DNA of 64,000 nt from positions 2,852,001-2,916,000 of the forward strand of contig NZ_CP108487.1 of NCBI RefSeq assembly GCF_036226525.1. Reading direction: 5' to 3'. Source of the stretch: Kribbella sp. NBC_01245. GTDB taxonomy: Bacteria; Actinomycetota; Actinomycetes; Propionibacteriales; Kribbellaceae. Below, in pieces: positions 27,883-37,176 of this stretch. The position numbers and the translations under genes were made by a program. Below the pieces are notes generated by a model. It made no database searches. It saw only the letters and a program-made list of their open reading frames with translations, and had not been told where the DNA came from. The number at the start of each line of letters is the position of its first letter. Position 1 is the stretch's first letter.

Positions 27883-29328
27883 ATGACCACAGCCCCCGCC
27901 GCCCCTGTCGGCGCTGCCAAACCCGTCAAGCTGCCGCGTGAGCAGGACCCGCGCAATCCCGTCACCCGGCTGACCAACCTGCTGGACGAGGGAACGCTGG
28001 AGCTGCTCACGCCGGACGACCTGTCCGGGATGCTCGCCGTGCGTGGCACCATTCACGGCGCGCGGGTGATCGCGTTCTGCTCGGACGCCACCGTGATGGG
28101 TGGCGCGATGGGCGACGAGGGCTGTGACGTCGTGGTCAAGGCCTACCAGGCCGCGCGGGCTGAGGAACTGCCGATCATCGGCCTGTGGCACTCCGGCGGC
28201 GCGCGGCTGGCCGAGGGTGTGCTCAGCCTGCACGCCGTCGGCAAGATCTTCTACGAGATGACCCAGGCCTCGGGCAAGATCCCGCAGATCTCGGTCGTGC
28301 TCGGCCCGGCCGCCGGTGGTGCCGCCTACGGCCCAGCGCTGACCGACATCGTCATCCTCGGACCCGAAGGCCGGATCTTCGTCACCGGACCGGACGTCGT
28401 TCGCTCGGTCACCGGTGAGGACGTCGACATGCTGCGCCTCGGTGGGCCCGAGCCGCACGGCCGACGTTCGGGCGTCGTACACATCACCACCGACTCCGAG
28501 GCCTCCGCTCTCGCCGAGGCCCGCCGGCTGGCCGACCTGTTCGGCAACCAGGGCACGGTTTCGCGCGACGTACCCGACACCGACCTGTCCGGCCTATTGC
28601 CGGAATCGGCCAAGCGCGCGTACGACGTCCACCCGCTGGTCGGCGGCGTACTCGACGAAGGCTCCGGTGTCGAGCTGCACCAGCGCTGGGCCCCGAACAT
28701 CGTCACCACGATGGGCCGCCTCGGCGGTCGCACCATCGGCGTGATCGCGAACAACCCCCTCCGCCTCGGCGGCTGCCTGGACGCGCTCTCCGCGGAAAAG
28801 GCCGCGCGCTTCGTCCGCATGTGCGACGCCTTCGGCGTACCGCTGGTCGTGCTGGTCGACGTCCCGGGCTACCTGCCAGGCGTCGGCCAGGAATGGGACG
28901 GCGTCGTACGACGTGGCGCAAAGCTCTTGCACGCGTTCGCCGAGTCGGTCGTACCGCGCGTCACCCTCGTCACCCGCAAGACGTACGGCGGCGCGTACAT
29001 CGCCATGAACGCGCGCTCCCTCGGCGCGACCCGCGTCTTCGCCTGGCCCCGCGCCGAAGTCGCCGTCATGGGCGCAGTCGCGGCCGTCCGAATCCTCCAC
29101 CGCCGCAAGCTCGCCGAAGTCGCACCGGAGTTGCGCGCCCAGGTCGAGGCCGAGCTCGCCGCCGAACACGAAAAGATCGCCGGCGGCATCCAACGGGCCC
29201 AGGAAATCGGCGTAGTCGACGAAATCGTAGAACCCACCAACACCCGCTCCGCCCTAGCCGCCGCCCTCGCCACCGCCGAATCCACCAACGGCCCCCGCCG
29301 CGGCCACCACAACAACATCCCCCTCTAG
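27883..29328 (+). CDS. Acyl-CoA carboxylase carboxyltransferase (beta) subunit
   Basis: A 481-residue carboxyltransferase that moves CO2 from biotin to an acyl-CoA, most likely acetyl-CoA to malonyl-CoA given its place beside the fab genes. Crotonase-fold oxyanion elements are visible in both halves: GLWHSGGARLAEG and GPAAGGAAYGPALTD, then GVGQEWDGVVRRGAKLLHA and KTYGGAYIAMN. The arrangement recalls AccD6 at the end of the mycobacterial FAS-II operon. No biotin carboxylase or BCCP gene is adjacent. The last ~150 bp shift to C/A-ending codons. Confidence 0.92.
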   Translation: MTTAPAAPVGAAKPVKLPREQDPRNPVTRLTNLLDEGTLELLTPDDLSGMLAVRGTIHGARVIAFCSDATVMGGAMGDEGCDVVVKAYQAARAEELPIIGLWHSGGARLAEGVLSLHAVGKIFYEMTQASGKIPQISVVLGPAAGGAAYGPALTDIVILGPEGRIFVTGPDVVRSVTGEDVDMLRLGGPEPHGRRSGVVHITTDSEASALAEARRLADLFGNQGTVSRDVPDTDLSGLLPESAKRAYDVHPLVGGVLDEGSGVELHQRWAPNIVTTMGRLGGRTIGVIANNPLRLGGCLDALSAEKAARFVRMCDAFGVPLVVLVDVPGYLPGVGQEWDGVVRRGAKLLHAFAESVVPRVTLVTRKTYGGAYIAMNARSLGATRVFAWPRAEVAVMGAVAAVRILHRRKLAEVAPELRAQVEAELAAEHEKIAGGIQRAQEIGVVDEIVEPTNTRSALAAALATAESTNGPRRGHHNNIPL

Positions 29329-29383
29329 CCACCGCACCGCACGCCCCCTGCGTTGACACGCCTCCTCCTCACGGCGTCGAGGT

Positions 29384-29507
29384 CGCCCCTTCCCTCCCCT
29401 TGCGTTCATTGGTCTGCATCCGCTCGCCCCTAACCGCGGCGAGTCGTTTGGTCGCCTGCGTGGGCGGGCGGATTCGGACCAATGAACGCAAAGCAGGAAG
29501 GGGCGCG
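29384..29507. repeat. Long imperfect palindrome 3' of accD
   Basis: Arms 29384-29429 and 29463-29507 pair over about 45 bp with a few mismatches; the core TTGCGTTCATTGGTC (29400-29414) is matched perfectly by 29477-29491. It starts 56 bp after the accD stop. No T-run follows, so it is not a textbook intrinsic terminator. Confidence 0.85.
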
Positions 29508-29567
29508 CCAGCGGCAGAGGCGTGAGGCGCGGTGGAGCGCGTGGGGCGCGGGAGTGGGTGGGCAAGA

Positions 29568-29669
29568 CGAAGGCGCGGGATCCGTGGGGGATCTCGCGCC
29601 TTCGCTTCAGGTGGTGCGGCCGCTGTGGTCGGTCACCGGGGTGTCCCTGCACCCGGTGGCCCAGCGGCC
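29568..29669. terminator. Two strong hairpins between convergent accD and DUF3145
   Basis: Hairpin 1 (29568-29604) pairs CGAAGGCGCG with CGCGCCTTCG plus an inner GGATC/GATC. Hairpin 2 (29618-29669) pairs GGCCGCTG with CAGCGGCC and an inner CACCGGGG/CCCGGTG. They lie in the 459-bp gap between convergent genes and are probable transcript ends. No other gene is seen in that gap. Confidence 0.65.
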
Positions 29670-29787
29670 ACGGCCCCTCCCGCCCTAGTGATTAGTAAGA
29701 CTCACCAGGTCCGGGAAAAGTTGCAGCGTTTTTCGAACTCCCCGGAAATTCTCAGTATTCGGCGGTTTCGGGCGCTCATTGTGACGG

Positions 29788-30285
29788 TCAGACCACTTGG
29801 TGCAGCCAGCGGACGGGTGCGCCGTCCCCGGCATAACGGAAGGGCTCGAGTTCGTCGTCCCACGGACGGCCGAGCAAGCGCTCGATCTCGTCACTCAGAT
29901 CAACCTCGCCAGTGGCCGCCTTGAGCATCGCGGCCTTGAGGCGATCTTCCGGCACCATGATGTCGCCATGGACGCCAGTGGTCGCGTGGAAGATACCGAG
30001 GGTCGGAGTGAACGAGTAGCGCTCGCCTTCGATCCCGCCGGCCGGCTCCTCGGTCACCTCGAAGCGGAGTTTCGCCCAGCCACGCAGGGCCGAGGCGAGT
30101 TTGGACGCGGTACCGGATTCGGCCTGCCAGGACAGCTCGGAACGATAGTTGCCCTGGGCAGCGGGTTGGGGCGTCCAGTCGAGTTTCACGGGCACGCCTA
30201 GTACGCCGCCCGCCGCCCACTCGACATGTGGGCACAGCGCGGACGGCACTGTGTGGACGTAAAGCACGCCACGGGTCGTCGCCAC
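29788..30285 (-). CDS. DUF3145 family protein
   Basis: A 165-residue actinobacterial protein of unknown function, recognised by ATTRGVLYVHTVPSALCPHVEW at the N-terminus and GIFHATTGVHGDIMVPEDRL in the second half. In Streptomyces a member lies directly downstream of fabF, so its position here next to the fab cluster is conserved, though the strand is opposite. GTG at 30285 is set by AGGAGG five bases upstream. Confidence 0.88.
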   Translation of the reverse strand: MATTRGVLYVHTVPSALCPHVEWAAGGVLGVPVKLDWTPQPAAQGNYRSELSWQAESGTASKLASALRGWAKLRFEVTEEPAGGIEGERYSFTPTLGIFHATTGVHGDIMVPEDRLKAAMLKAATGEVDLSDEIERLLGRPWDDELEPFRYAGDGAPVRWLHQVV

Positions 30286-30445
30286 CGGGACCTCCTGTGT
30301 TCGAGGGGCGCCTTCCCCAGCGTTCTCGAACAACTCGTGTCTCGACAGACGACAGCTAGTACATCTTGCACCACCACCCCCAACGACACCAGCAACCGGG
30401 CCGTAGAACCACATCACGGTCCGGTTGCTGCTAGCCCCTAACCCA

Positions 30446-31399
30446 CTATGGGAAGCGGGAGGCGAGGGCCACGGCGGCACCCGCGGTGGCGAGGGTGAAG
30501 AGCATGGCGATACCGGCGAAGCGGGAGGTGACTTCCTTGTCCACCTCGTCGAATCCGACCGACGAGCCGATGTCCTTGTAGACGTCCTCGAGCTCACCCG
30601 CGGACTCGGCCGTGTAGGCCTCTCCCCCGGTGATCTCGGCGACGGTCCGCAGCTCGGCCCGGTCCGGTGGCACCCGCTGGCGCATGCCGTCCATCTCGAT
30701 GAAGCCGGAGTCGGTACCGAAGGTGATCGTGTAGACCGGAGTGCTCTTCTCCTTCGCGGCCTGCGCACCCTCCTGGGCCGTTCGGCCGACCGTCCGCTTC
30801 CCGTCGGACAGCAGCACGATCCGGGCCGGGGCCGGGTCGTTCGGGTGGTCCGGGTCCGGTGGGACCTGGGTGAGCGCCTGCAGCGAGGTGAAGATGCCCT
30901 CGCCGGTGGCCGTCGACTCGGCTAGCTCCAGACCGTCGATCGACCTCTGCACGGTCGCCCGGTCGGTGGTCGGCGGCACGATAATGGACGCCGTACCGGC
31001 GAAGCTGACCAGGGAGACGTTGAATTTGGTCGGCAGCTGGTTGACGAAGTTCTTCGCGGACCTCTTCGCGGCTTCGAGCCGGTTCGGGTCTACGTCGGTG
31101 GCCATCATCGACAGCGAGACGTCGATCGCGACCACGATGGTGGCACGCTCGCGCGGCACCTTGACCTCGTCCTTGGGCTGCGCGAACGCGACGATGCAGG
31201 CCGTCGCGGCGAACAACGCCATCACCACGGCGACGTGCCGGCGCCACTGCGGCCGGCGCGGGGCGACCCGGTCCAGCAGGGCGATGTTGGTGAAGCGCAA
31301 GGCGTACTGCGAACGGCGGTGCTGCATGAACAAGTACGCGGCGATGACGATCGGGATCAGCAGCAGGAACCAGAGTCGTCCCGGTGAGATGAACTGCAT
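30446..31399 (-). CDS. VWA-domain membrane protein (BatA-like)
   Basis: A 317-residue protein with two N-terminal membrane helices (LWFLLLIPIVIAAYLFM; VAVVMALFAATACIVAFA), a von Willebrand A domain and a C-terminal helix. The MIDAS is complete: DVSLSMMATD, a Thr-containing loop (ESTATGEG), and VLLSDG. It is the last gene of the MoxR-DUF58-VWA operon, a chaperone-like system thought to assist protein or metal-centre maturation near the membrane. The start shares one base with the DUF58 stop (TGATG). Confidence 0.9.
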   Translation of the reverse strand: MQFISPGRLWFLLLIPIVIAAYLFMQHRRSQYALRFTNIALLDRVAPRRPQWRRHVAVVMALFAATACIVAFAQPKDEVKVPRERATIVVAIDVSLSMMATDVDPNRLEAAKRSAKNFVNQLPTKFNVSLVSFAGTASIIVPPTTDRATVQRSIDGLELAESTATGEGIFTSLQALTQVPPDPDHPNDPAPARIVLLSDGKRTVGRTAQEGAQAAKEKSTPVYTITFGTDSGFIEMDGMRQRVPPDRAELRTVAEITGGEAYTAESAGELEDVYKDIGSSVGFDEVDKEVTSRFAGIAMLFTLATAGAAVALASRFP

Positions 31400-32394
31400 C
31401 AGCGGGCCACTCCCTTCGGCGGTTGGTGCAGGCGCTGGGCCACCCGCCGGTAGGTCAGCACGAAGCGCACGGTGTCGGCCACCCAGTCCCGGTCGGTCCG
31501 CAGCACCAGGTGTCCTGCTCCTACCCTACGGAGGGCGGCGCGGGTTCGTTCCCGCTGGGCCAGTGCGGCCGCGGCGTACTGCTCGCGGACCCGGCGTTTG
31601 CGGGTGTCGATCTCGCGGACGGCGCCGGTCTCGGGGTCGCCGATCATGACGACACCGACGTTCGGCAACTCCATCTCGCGCGGGTCGACGATCTCGACCG
31701 CGAGCACCTGGTGCTGCGCGGTGAGCTTGCGCATCGGGCGCTCCCAGGACGGCTCCAGCCGCCGGTCGGTCTCGCCGTCCTCAGGGGTGAGGAAGTCGGA
31801 CACGATCACCCGCAGACCACGCTTGCGCTGGGTCCGGGCCATCGACTCGATCGCGCCGGCCAGGTCGCTGCGGGCCTGGTGCTCCGCGTTGTCCTGCTCG
31901 GCCAGCAACGCCCGCAACAACCCGTACAACGCGAGCCGGCCCGAACGCGCGGGCCAGCGACGAAGGGTGGAGTCGCGCAGCATCAGCCCGCCGAACCGGT
32001 CGCCCAGGCGATGCGTGAGGAACCCGACCGTGGCGACGGCCGCGACGGCGAGCTCGCGCTTTTCCAGTTGGGAGGTGCCGAAGTCCATCGAGGCGGAGAG
32101 GTCGACCAGGGCCCACGTCTCCAGCTCGCGGTCGGCGATCAGGTCCCGCACGTGCGGCACCGTCGTACGCGCGGTGACGGCCCAGTCCATTCGCCGTACG
32201 TCGTCGCCGACCTGGTATTCGCGGGCCTCGGCCAGTTCCGTACCCGGGCCGGGCAGCAGGCCGAGGTGCTCGCCGTGCAGGTATCCCTCGAGGCGCCGTA
32301 CGACGGTCAGCTCGAGCCGTCGCAGGGCGCGCTCGGGTGCGAGCTGCGAAATCGTCATGGCGGCTCGCGGATCGCGCGGCTTTTGTGGGGACAT
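31399..32394 (-). CDS. DUF58 domain protein
   Basis: A 331-residue protein with the DUF58 core (GTELAEAREYQVGDDVRRMDW ... ALVDLSASMDFG), itself a VWA-like fold. Middle gene of the MoxR operon; partner of the ATPase by genomic association. Only 2 bases separate it from the moxR stop, and its own stop overlaps the VWA start. The start is taken at ATG 32394; a second ATG at 32358 is possible. Confidence 0.9.
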   Translation of the reverse strand: MSPQKPRDPRAAMTISQLAPERALRRLELTVVRRLEGYLHGEHLGLLPGPGTELAEAREYQVGDDVRRMDWAVTARTTVPHVRDLIADRELETWALVDLSASMDFGTSQLEKRELAVAAVATVGFLTHRLGDRFGGLMLRDSTLRRWPARSGRLALYGLLRALLAEQDNAEHQARSDLAGAIESMARTQRKRGLRVIVSDFLTPEDGETDRRLEPSWERPMRKLTAQHQVLAVEIVDPREMELPNVGVVMIGDPETGAVREIDTRKRRVREQYAAAALAQRERTRAALRRVGAGHLVLRTDRDWVADTVRFVLTYRRVAQRLHQPPKGVAR

Positions 32395-32396
32395 GA

Positions 32397-33431
32397 TCAG
32401 ACGAACTCGGGACGGCCACCGTTGTCGGCACCATCGCGCCAGACCGGCTGCGGCGGCGGCACGGTCGCGAGGATGCGCTCGACCACGGCCCGCGGGTCGA
32501 TGTTGTCCGCGACGGCGTCGAACGACAGGCCGAGCCGGTGCCCCATCACGTCCAGCGCGACGGTCTGGACGTCACTGGGCAACAGGTAGTCGCGGCCGTG
32601 CAGCAACGCGAGCGCCCGGCCGGCCGAGACCAGGCCGAGGGTCGCGCGCGGGCTGACGCCGAGCTCGATGATCGGGGCCAGGTCGGGCAGGTGGAAGTCA
32701 GCCGGGGTCCGGGTCGCCATCACCAGACGAACGGCATACTCCGCGACGAGGTTGTGCACGAAGACCTGCTCGGCCGATCGCTGCAGCTCCATGATCGTCT
32801 CCGGCCGCAGCACCTGCCGCGCCTGGGGCGGGTCGACGCTCATCCGGCGGAGGATCTCGAACTCCTCGTGACCGCGCGGATGCGGGACGTCGATCTTGAC
32901 CAGGAACCGGTCGCGCTGGGCCTCGGGCAGCGGGTAGACGCCCTCGGACTCGATCGGGTTCTGGGTGGCGATCACGATGAACGGCTTCGGCATCGGGAAG
33001 GTCTGGCCACCGATGGAGACCTGGCGCTCGGCCATCAGCTCGAGCATCGCGGACTGCACCTTGGCGGGCGCCCGGTTGACCTCGTCGGCGAGCAGGAAGT
33101 TCACGAAGGTCGGGCCCAGCTCGATGTCGAAGGCCTCGCGGGTCTGCCGGTAGATCCGGGTGCCGACGATGTCCGACGGCACCAGGTCGGGCGTGAACTG
33201 GATCCGCGCGAACGAGCCGCCGACCACCTGTGCGAAGGTCCGCACCGCCAGCGTCTTGGCGACACCGGGCACACCCTCCAGCAGGCAGTGGCCCTTGGCC
33301 AGCAGCGACACCATCAGGGACTCGACCATGTGCTCCTGGCCGACGATGACCCGCTTGACCTCGTTGATCGCTTCGCCGATCAACTGGGACTGCTGGGCCA
33401 CCGACCCTGCCAGAGCCGTGGTTTCAGTCAT
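32397..33431 (-). CDS. MoxR-family AAA+ ATPase
   Basis: A 344-residue AAA+ ATPase. Walker A is GVPGVAKT (Lys59) and Walker B NFLLADEVNRAP (Asp116, Glu117); sensor and lid regions follow (ATQNPIESEGVYPLPEAQRDRF). MoxR ATPases act with VWA proteins, and both partners are encoded directly downstream. ATG at 33431 was chosen because the preceding AAGGA lies before it and the longer N-terminus from 33497 is not family-like. Confidence 0.93.
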   Translation of the reverse strand: MTETTALAGSVAQQSQLIGEAINEVKRVIVGQEHMVESLMVSLLAKGHCLLEGVPGVAKTLAVRTFAQVVGGSFARIQFTPDLVPSDIVGTRIYRQTREAFDIELGPTFVNFLLADEVNRAPAKVQSAMLELMAERQVSIGGQTFPMPKPFIVIATQNPIESEGVYPLPEAQRDRFLVKIDVPHPRGHEEFEILRRMSVDPPQARQVLRPETIMELQRSAEQVFVHNLVAEYAVRLVMATRTPADFHLPDLAPIIELGVSPRATLGLVSAGRALALLHGRDYLLPSDVQTVALDVMGHRLGLSFDAVADNIDPRAVVERILATVPPPQPVWRDGADNGGRPEFV

Positions 33432-33629
33432 AAACCTGTCGTCCTTCCGCGGTCCGTCCAGGACCAGTGCATTCGCGTGAACCTGCCGCCATTCCATCAG
33501 ATGCCCGGGTCCGGTGACGACTCATCCCGCCCGCGAGCCCGTGCTGCTCGCCACCATCCTGCCTCTTACCGCAAACCCGCGGCAGTGCCGGACGGGCGCT
33601 GCTACCACCGATGTGGTGGGATTGTCCCG

Positions 33630-34490
33630 ATGACCGCGACCGAGTCCCGTCCCGCCGTACCCGCGCAGGAGGTCCCGACCGCGCTGCCGTTGCAGCCGGA
33701 GGACCCGCCCCGCGTCGGTGATTTCTGGCTGCGCGGCCGGCTGTCCGTCACCCCGGCGGGCTATCTGTACGCGGCCCGCAACGAGGACGGCATGCACGCG
33801 GTCGTCGCGATGATGGCCGAGGGTTCGGCCGATGACGCCGCGGCGCGCGAGCGGTTCGAGCGCGCGGTCGACGAGGTGCCGGCCGACCTGATCGTCGGCC
33901 GCAATACCGACGATGACGACGATCTCGCGCTCTGGGCCGCGGTCGGGCCGGTGGTCGCGGATAACGGCAGCAGCTCCAGCGAGGACTCGCGGCAGATCGC
34001 CGAGCGGCACGGCGCCGAGATCCTCTCCGCCGTACTGATGGACCGGATCCCGCAGCTCGGCAAGGTTCGTGGCCCCGACTTCCTGCATTACTGGGAGTCG
34101 CGACGCCGGCCCGGCCTGTTCCGGTTGTGGCCGCTACCTTGGCCGGCCGCGCTGAAGTCCGCGTCCTGGCTGGCGATCCTGCTGTCGCTGGTGACGATGC
34201 TGCTGCTGATGCTCGCGGCCCTGCTGATCGCGTGGCTGCTGTTCAAGGACAAACCGAACGTCGATCCCGATCCGCTGATCCCGCCGCCGAGTAACACGGT
34301 GACGGTCACGATCACCCCGACGACCCCGCCGCCGGGCACTCCGTCGACGAGCCCGAGCGGCAGCCCGTCCACGACCGGCAGCCCGACGACGCCGGGTACG
34401 TCGCCCACACCGGGTGGCACCGACGGCACCATCCCGACCAACCTGCCGAGCTCGGGCAGCATCCCGACCAACCCGGCCGATCGTTACTAG
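33630..34490 (+). CDS. Single-pass membrane protein with degenerate protein-kinase N-lobe
   Basis: A 286-residue protein. Residues about 28-120 resemble the N-lobe of actinobacterial Ser/Thr kinases ([20 protein letters not shown], then [20 protein letters not shown], then LALWAAVG), but the Gly-rich loop is poor, the VAVK-type lysine is absent (HAVVAMM) and there is no catalytic loop. One membrane helix (about 188-214) is followed by a Pro/Thr/Ser-rich extracytoplasmic tail with TP/GS repeats. Function unknown; a signalling or adaptor role is speculation. It is divergent from moxR. The 3' end overlaps the convergent gene by 4 bases. Confidence 0.75.
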   Translation: MTATESRPAVPAQEVPTALPLQPEDPPRVGDFWLRGRLSVTPAGYLYAARNEDGMHAVVAMMAEGSADDAAARERFERAVDEVPADLIVGRNTDDDDDLALWAAVGPVVADNGSSSSEDSRQIAERHGAEILSAVLMDRIPQLGKVRGPDFLHYWESRRRPGLFRLWPLPWPAALKSASWLAILLSLVTMLLLMLAALLIAWLLFKDKPNVDPDPLIPPPSNTVTVTITPTTPPPGTPSTSPSGSPSTTGSPTTPGTSPTPGGTDGTIPTNLPSSGSIPTNPADRY

Positions 34491-34735
34491 GTTCGATCGG
34501 GTTTGCGCAGTACGGCGATCAGGCCGACCAGGCTGACGATCGCCCAGCTGCCCTCCAGTAGCAGGAAGCCCCAGGACTGCTGCAGCCCGGCCAGTACGGC
34601 GAGGACCGCCGAACCGACCAGGTTGAGCAGTTGATAGGTACGAGTGCGCTGCTCGAGCCGCCCGGCCTGTGACGCGGCGAACGCGGCCAGAATGGTCAGG
34701 GCACCGGCGATCTCGATGACGTCGACGATATGCAT
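34487..34735 (-). CDS. CBU_0592-type small membrane protein
   Basis: An 82-residue protein with three hydrophobic helices and the pattern [35 protein letters not shown], typical of the CBU_0592 family. Function unknown. ATG at 34735 follows GAGGAGG with a 9-base spacer. Confidence 0.8.
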   Translation of the reverse strand: MHIVDVIEIAGALTILAAFAASQAGRLEQRTRTYQLLNLVGSAVLAVLAGLQQSWGFLLLEGSWAIVSLVGLIAVLRKPDRT

Positions 34736-34798
34736 GTGCCAGCCCCCTCCTCAGGAGGCGGGCGTCGTCTTTACCGTTCCGGGTACGGCGCCATCTCG

Positions 34799-34832
34799 TC
34801 CGGGGTGCTGCCTAAGCGCAGCACCTCGGACA
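34799..34832 (-). terminator. Hairpin downstream of the beta-helix gene
   Basis: GTCCG-GGTGCTGC pairs with GCAGCACC-CGGAC (13 bp with one mismatch, 6-base loop CTAAGC). It ends 17 bp after the stop of the leftward beta-helix gene. Confidence 0.65.
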
Positions 34833-34849
34833 AGGATAGCAACGGGATG

Positions 34850-37117
34850 TCAGAGCGAGTTCCGGATTGCGGTGGCCTTGGTCACCCACGAGGTGGCGAC
34901 GGCGGCCGGGATCTTCTTACCGGACTGCGCCTTGACCTCATAGATGAACGCGTTCAGGAAGACCTTGGCGGCCTGCGTGTGCCCCTGCTTGATCGCCAAC
35001 CTCGCCAGCTCGAGCTTGAGCACCAGGCTGTTCTCCAGCCAGGACGGCAGATCCTGCGCCTTCACCTCGGCGATCAGGTCCTTGATCTTGGAATCGGGTG
35101 TCGCCGGCGACTCGACGATCTCCAGGGCGCCAGCGTCGCAGTTCGGACCGGCGGGGCGGACCTGCGTGCGCTGGTCCTCGGCGATCGTGCAGCTCGCCAC
35201 CGGCACCCGCCCGCCGAGCGGACTCGTTGCCGCGGGCAACCGGGTGAGCCGGCCGTCGTTCAGCGCGAGCGGTCCGAGTTGCGGGTCCGCCGCCGTCACG
35301 AGGTCGGACGCGATACTCCCGCAGGTCGCGTCGCGATGCACGTTGAACCCCTCGGACACGCCGCCGAACGCACCACCGATACCAGCACACGACGTACCGG
35401 TAATAGGCAGGACAAGCGCACTGCGAGAAATCCGGACAGTTGCCGAGGGCACCGCCGCGACATGCGCACCCGTGGTGGCCGTGTCATCGGCCATCGTGAC
35501 GTGCTTGAGGTTGACCAGGGTCGCCGTGGTGGCCGCCAGACCGCCACCAGTGGCTGCCTGGTTATGGCTGAACGTGCTGTTCACGACGTCCGCGGCGATT
35601 GCCGAGACGCGTACGCCGCCTCCGGTCCCGGTCGCCGTGTTGTTCGCGACGGTGACGCGGTTGAGGTTGAGCACCTCGGTCGCGACGTCGAGCCCCGCGC
35701 CGTTCGCGCCATCGTTGTTGCTGATCTCGTGGTCGGCGAAGTCCGCGGAGTACGACATACCAAGCTTGAGTCCGCCGCCATCCCCCACGGCCGTGTTGTC
35801 GGCCAAGGCCGAACCGCTGTGCACGAAGGCGGTCACCTGGTGGGCGTAGATGCCACCACCCATACCGCTCGCGCTGTTGCCGCGCACCTCGGTCTCGTCG
35901 AGGGTCAAGTCGTACGGCCCGGTCGCGTCGGTGTAGTTGAGGCCGCCGCCGTTACCCGTAGTGGTGTTGTTCGTCAGAGATCCGCGGTAGCTGTGGTACT
36001 TGCCGATGGCAACATGTACGCCGCCACCGCCACCAGTCGATTCGTTGTCCTCGACAATCACCCGGTCGAGATTGGTGTCGGCGACGCCGCCACCCGGCTC
36101 GACCAGCACGGACGGAACGGAGAGCCCGCCGCCGGGGCCAACGCTGCGGTTGCCGCTGATCGTCGACAGGATGACCGAAACGCTCGCCGGACCGATGCCG
36201 TCCCGTTGCGACACCGAGAAGAAGACACCACCGGATGCGTCCACGGCGGTCTGGCCGTTGCCGGTCACGGTGCTCTGCGACATCAGGAGCGTGCCGCAGT
36301 TGCCGCATCGGACCCCGCCGCGGCCGTTGTTCTGGATGGTCGAGTTGTCGATCGTCATCCGGTTCGTCGGGAAGCCCTGACCGCTGCTGCTGACGCCGAC
36401 CCGGGTGTTGTTCGAGATGGTCGAACCGGACACCTCGAGCGGATATCCGTCGACCAGCGACACCCCCGAACCCGTGTTGTCGGTGATCGTGCTGTTGAGG
36501 ATCTGCATCGAGCAGTTGTCGCAGGTCAGAATGCTGCCGGTGTTGTGATGCAGGTTCACGTTCGACAACGCGGCCCGGTACGGCGTGATGCCGTGGTCCC
36601 AGCTCGACCAGACCACACTGCCGCCGGGCGAGAGTACGTTCCGGATCTCGACGTTCGTCAGCGCGAGCTCGCTCTCGGACCGGACCGCGGCGCCCTCGAT
36701 CCCTACCGCGGCGGCATTCGGCCCGCCGTCGATGACCAGATCGTTCAGCACCAGCCGGCCGTCATGGTCGGAGCTGTCGATGATCGCCGTCGCGTCACAG
36801 GTCTGCTCGATCACCGCGTCGTTGCCGTCGACAACCAAGATGTGGTCATCGGCATGCGCGAGCGCCCCGGTGACACATTCGTCCAGCGGGTACGTCGCAG
36901 CCGCCGCCAGCACGATGGTGTCGTCGACGGCGTTGGCCCCGGCAGTGGTGAATGCCTCACGCAACGAGGTCAGCCCGTCACCCCCGTTCACGACATCGGC
37001 CGTCGTGGTGACGGTGATGGTCACGGCCGAAGCCGGAAGTGGTACTGCCACCAGACACGACCCGATCAGGCCGGCCAGGATGACGGCGCGCAAAGAAGAC
37101 GCACTGAAGCTCAACAT
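34850..37117 (-). CDS. Secreted right-handed beta-helix protein (CSLREA-type) with C-terminal helical domain
   Basis: A 755-residue secreted protein. A signal peptide (SSLRAVILAGLIGSCLVAVP ... ASA) precedes a CSLREA-like segment (GDGLTSLREAFTTAGAN, about residues 45-61). Then come many parallel beta-helix rungs with NST/NNT and GGG turns (VTGNG, ISNNTRVG, NNTTTGNGGGLNY, NNTATGTGGGV), to about residue 630. The last ~80 residues (IKDLIAEVKAQDLPSWLENS ... FLNAFIYEVKAQSGKKI) form a helical domain like the FIMAH module of surface enzymes. No lyase active site is evident, so it may bind rather than cleave polysaccharide. ATG at 37117 follows a G-run. Confidence 0.85.
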   Translation of the reverse strand: MLSFSASSLRAVILAGLIGSCLVAVPLPASAVTITVTTTADVVNGGDGLTSLREAFTTAGANAVDDTIVLAAAATYPLDECVTGALAHADDHILVVDGNDAVIEQTCDATAIIDSSDHDGRLVLNDLVIDGGPNAAAVGIEGAAVRSESELALTNVEIRNVLSPGGSVVWSSWDHGITPYRAALSNVNLHHNTGSILTCDNCSMQILNSTITDNTGSGVSLVDGYPLEVSGSTISNNTRVGVSSSGQGFPTNRMTIDNSTIQNNGRGGVRCGNCGTLLMSQSTVTGNGQTAVDASGGVFFSVSQRDGIGPASVSVILSTISGNRSVGPGGGLSVPSVLVEPGGGVADTNLDRVIVEDNESTGGGGGVHVAIGKYHSYRGSLTNNTTTGNGGGLNYTDATGPYDLTLDETEVRGNSASGMGGGIYAHQVTAFVHSGSALADNTAVGDGGGLKLGMSYSADFADHEISNNDGANGAGLDVATEVLNLNRVTVANNTATGTGGGVRVSAIAADVVNSTFSHNQAATGGGLAATTATLVNLKHVTMADDTATTGAHVAAVPSATVRISRSALVLPITGTSCAGIGGAFGGVSEGFNVHRDATCGSIASDLVTAADPQLGPLALNDGRLTRLPAATSPLGGRVPVASCTIAEDQRTQVRPAGPNCDAGALEIVESPATPDSKIKDLIAEVKAQDLPSWLENSLVLKLELARLAIKQGHTQAAKVFLNAFIYEVKAQSGKKIPAAVATSWVTKATAIRNSL

Positions 37118-37176
37118 TTTCCCCCCACAGGAATTCGAGGCTTCAGAATTACTTACCGCCTCGAACCTGGCAAGAG

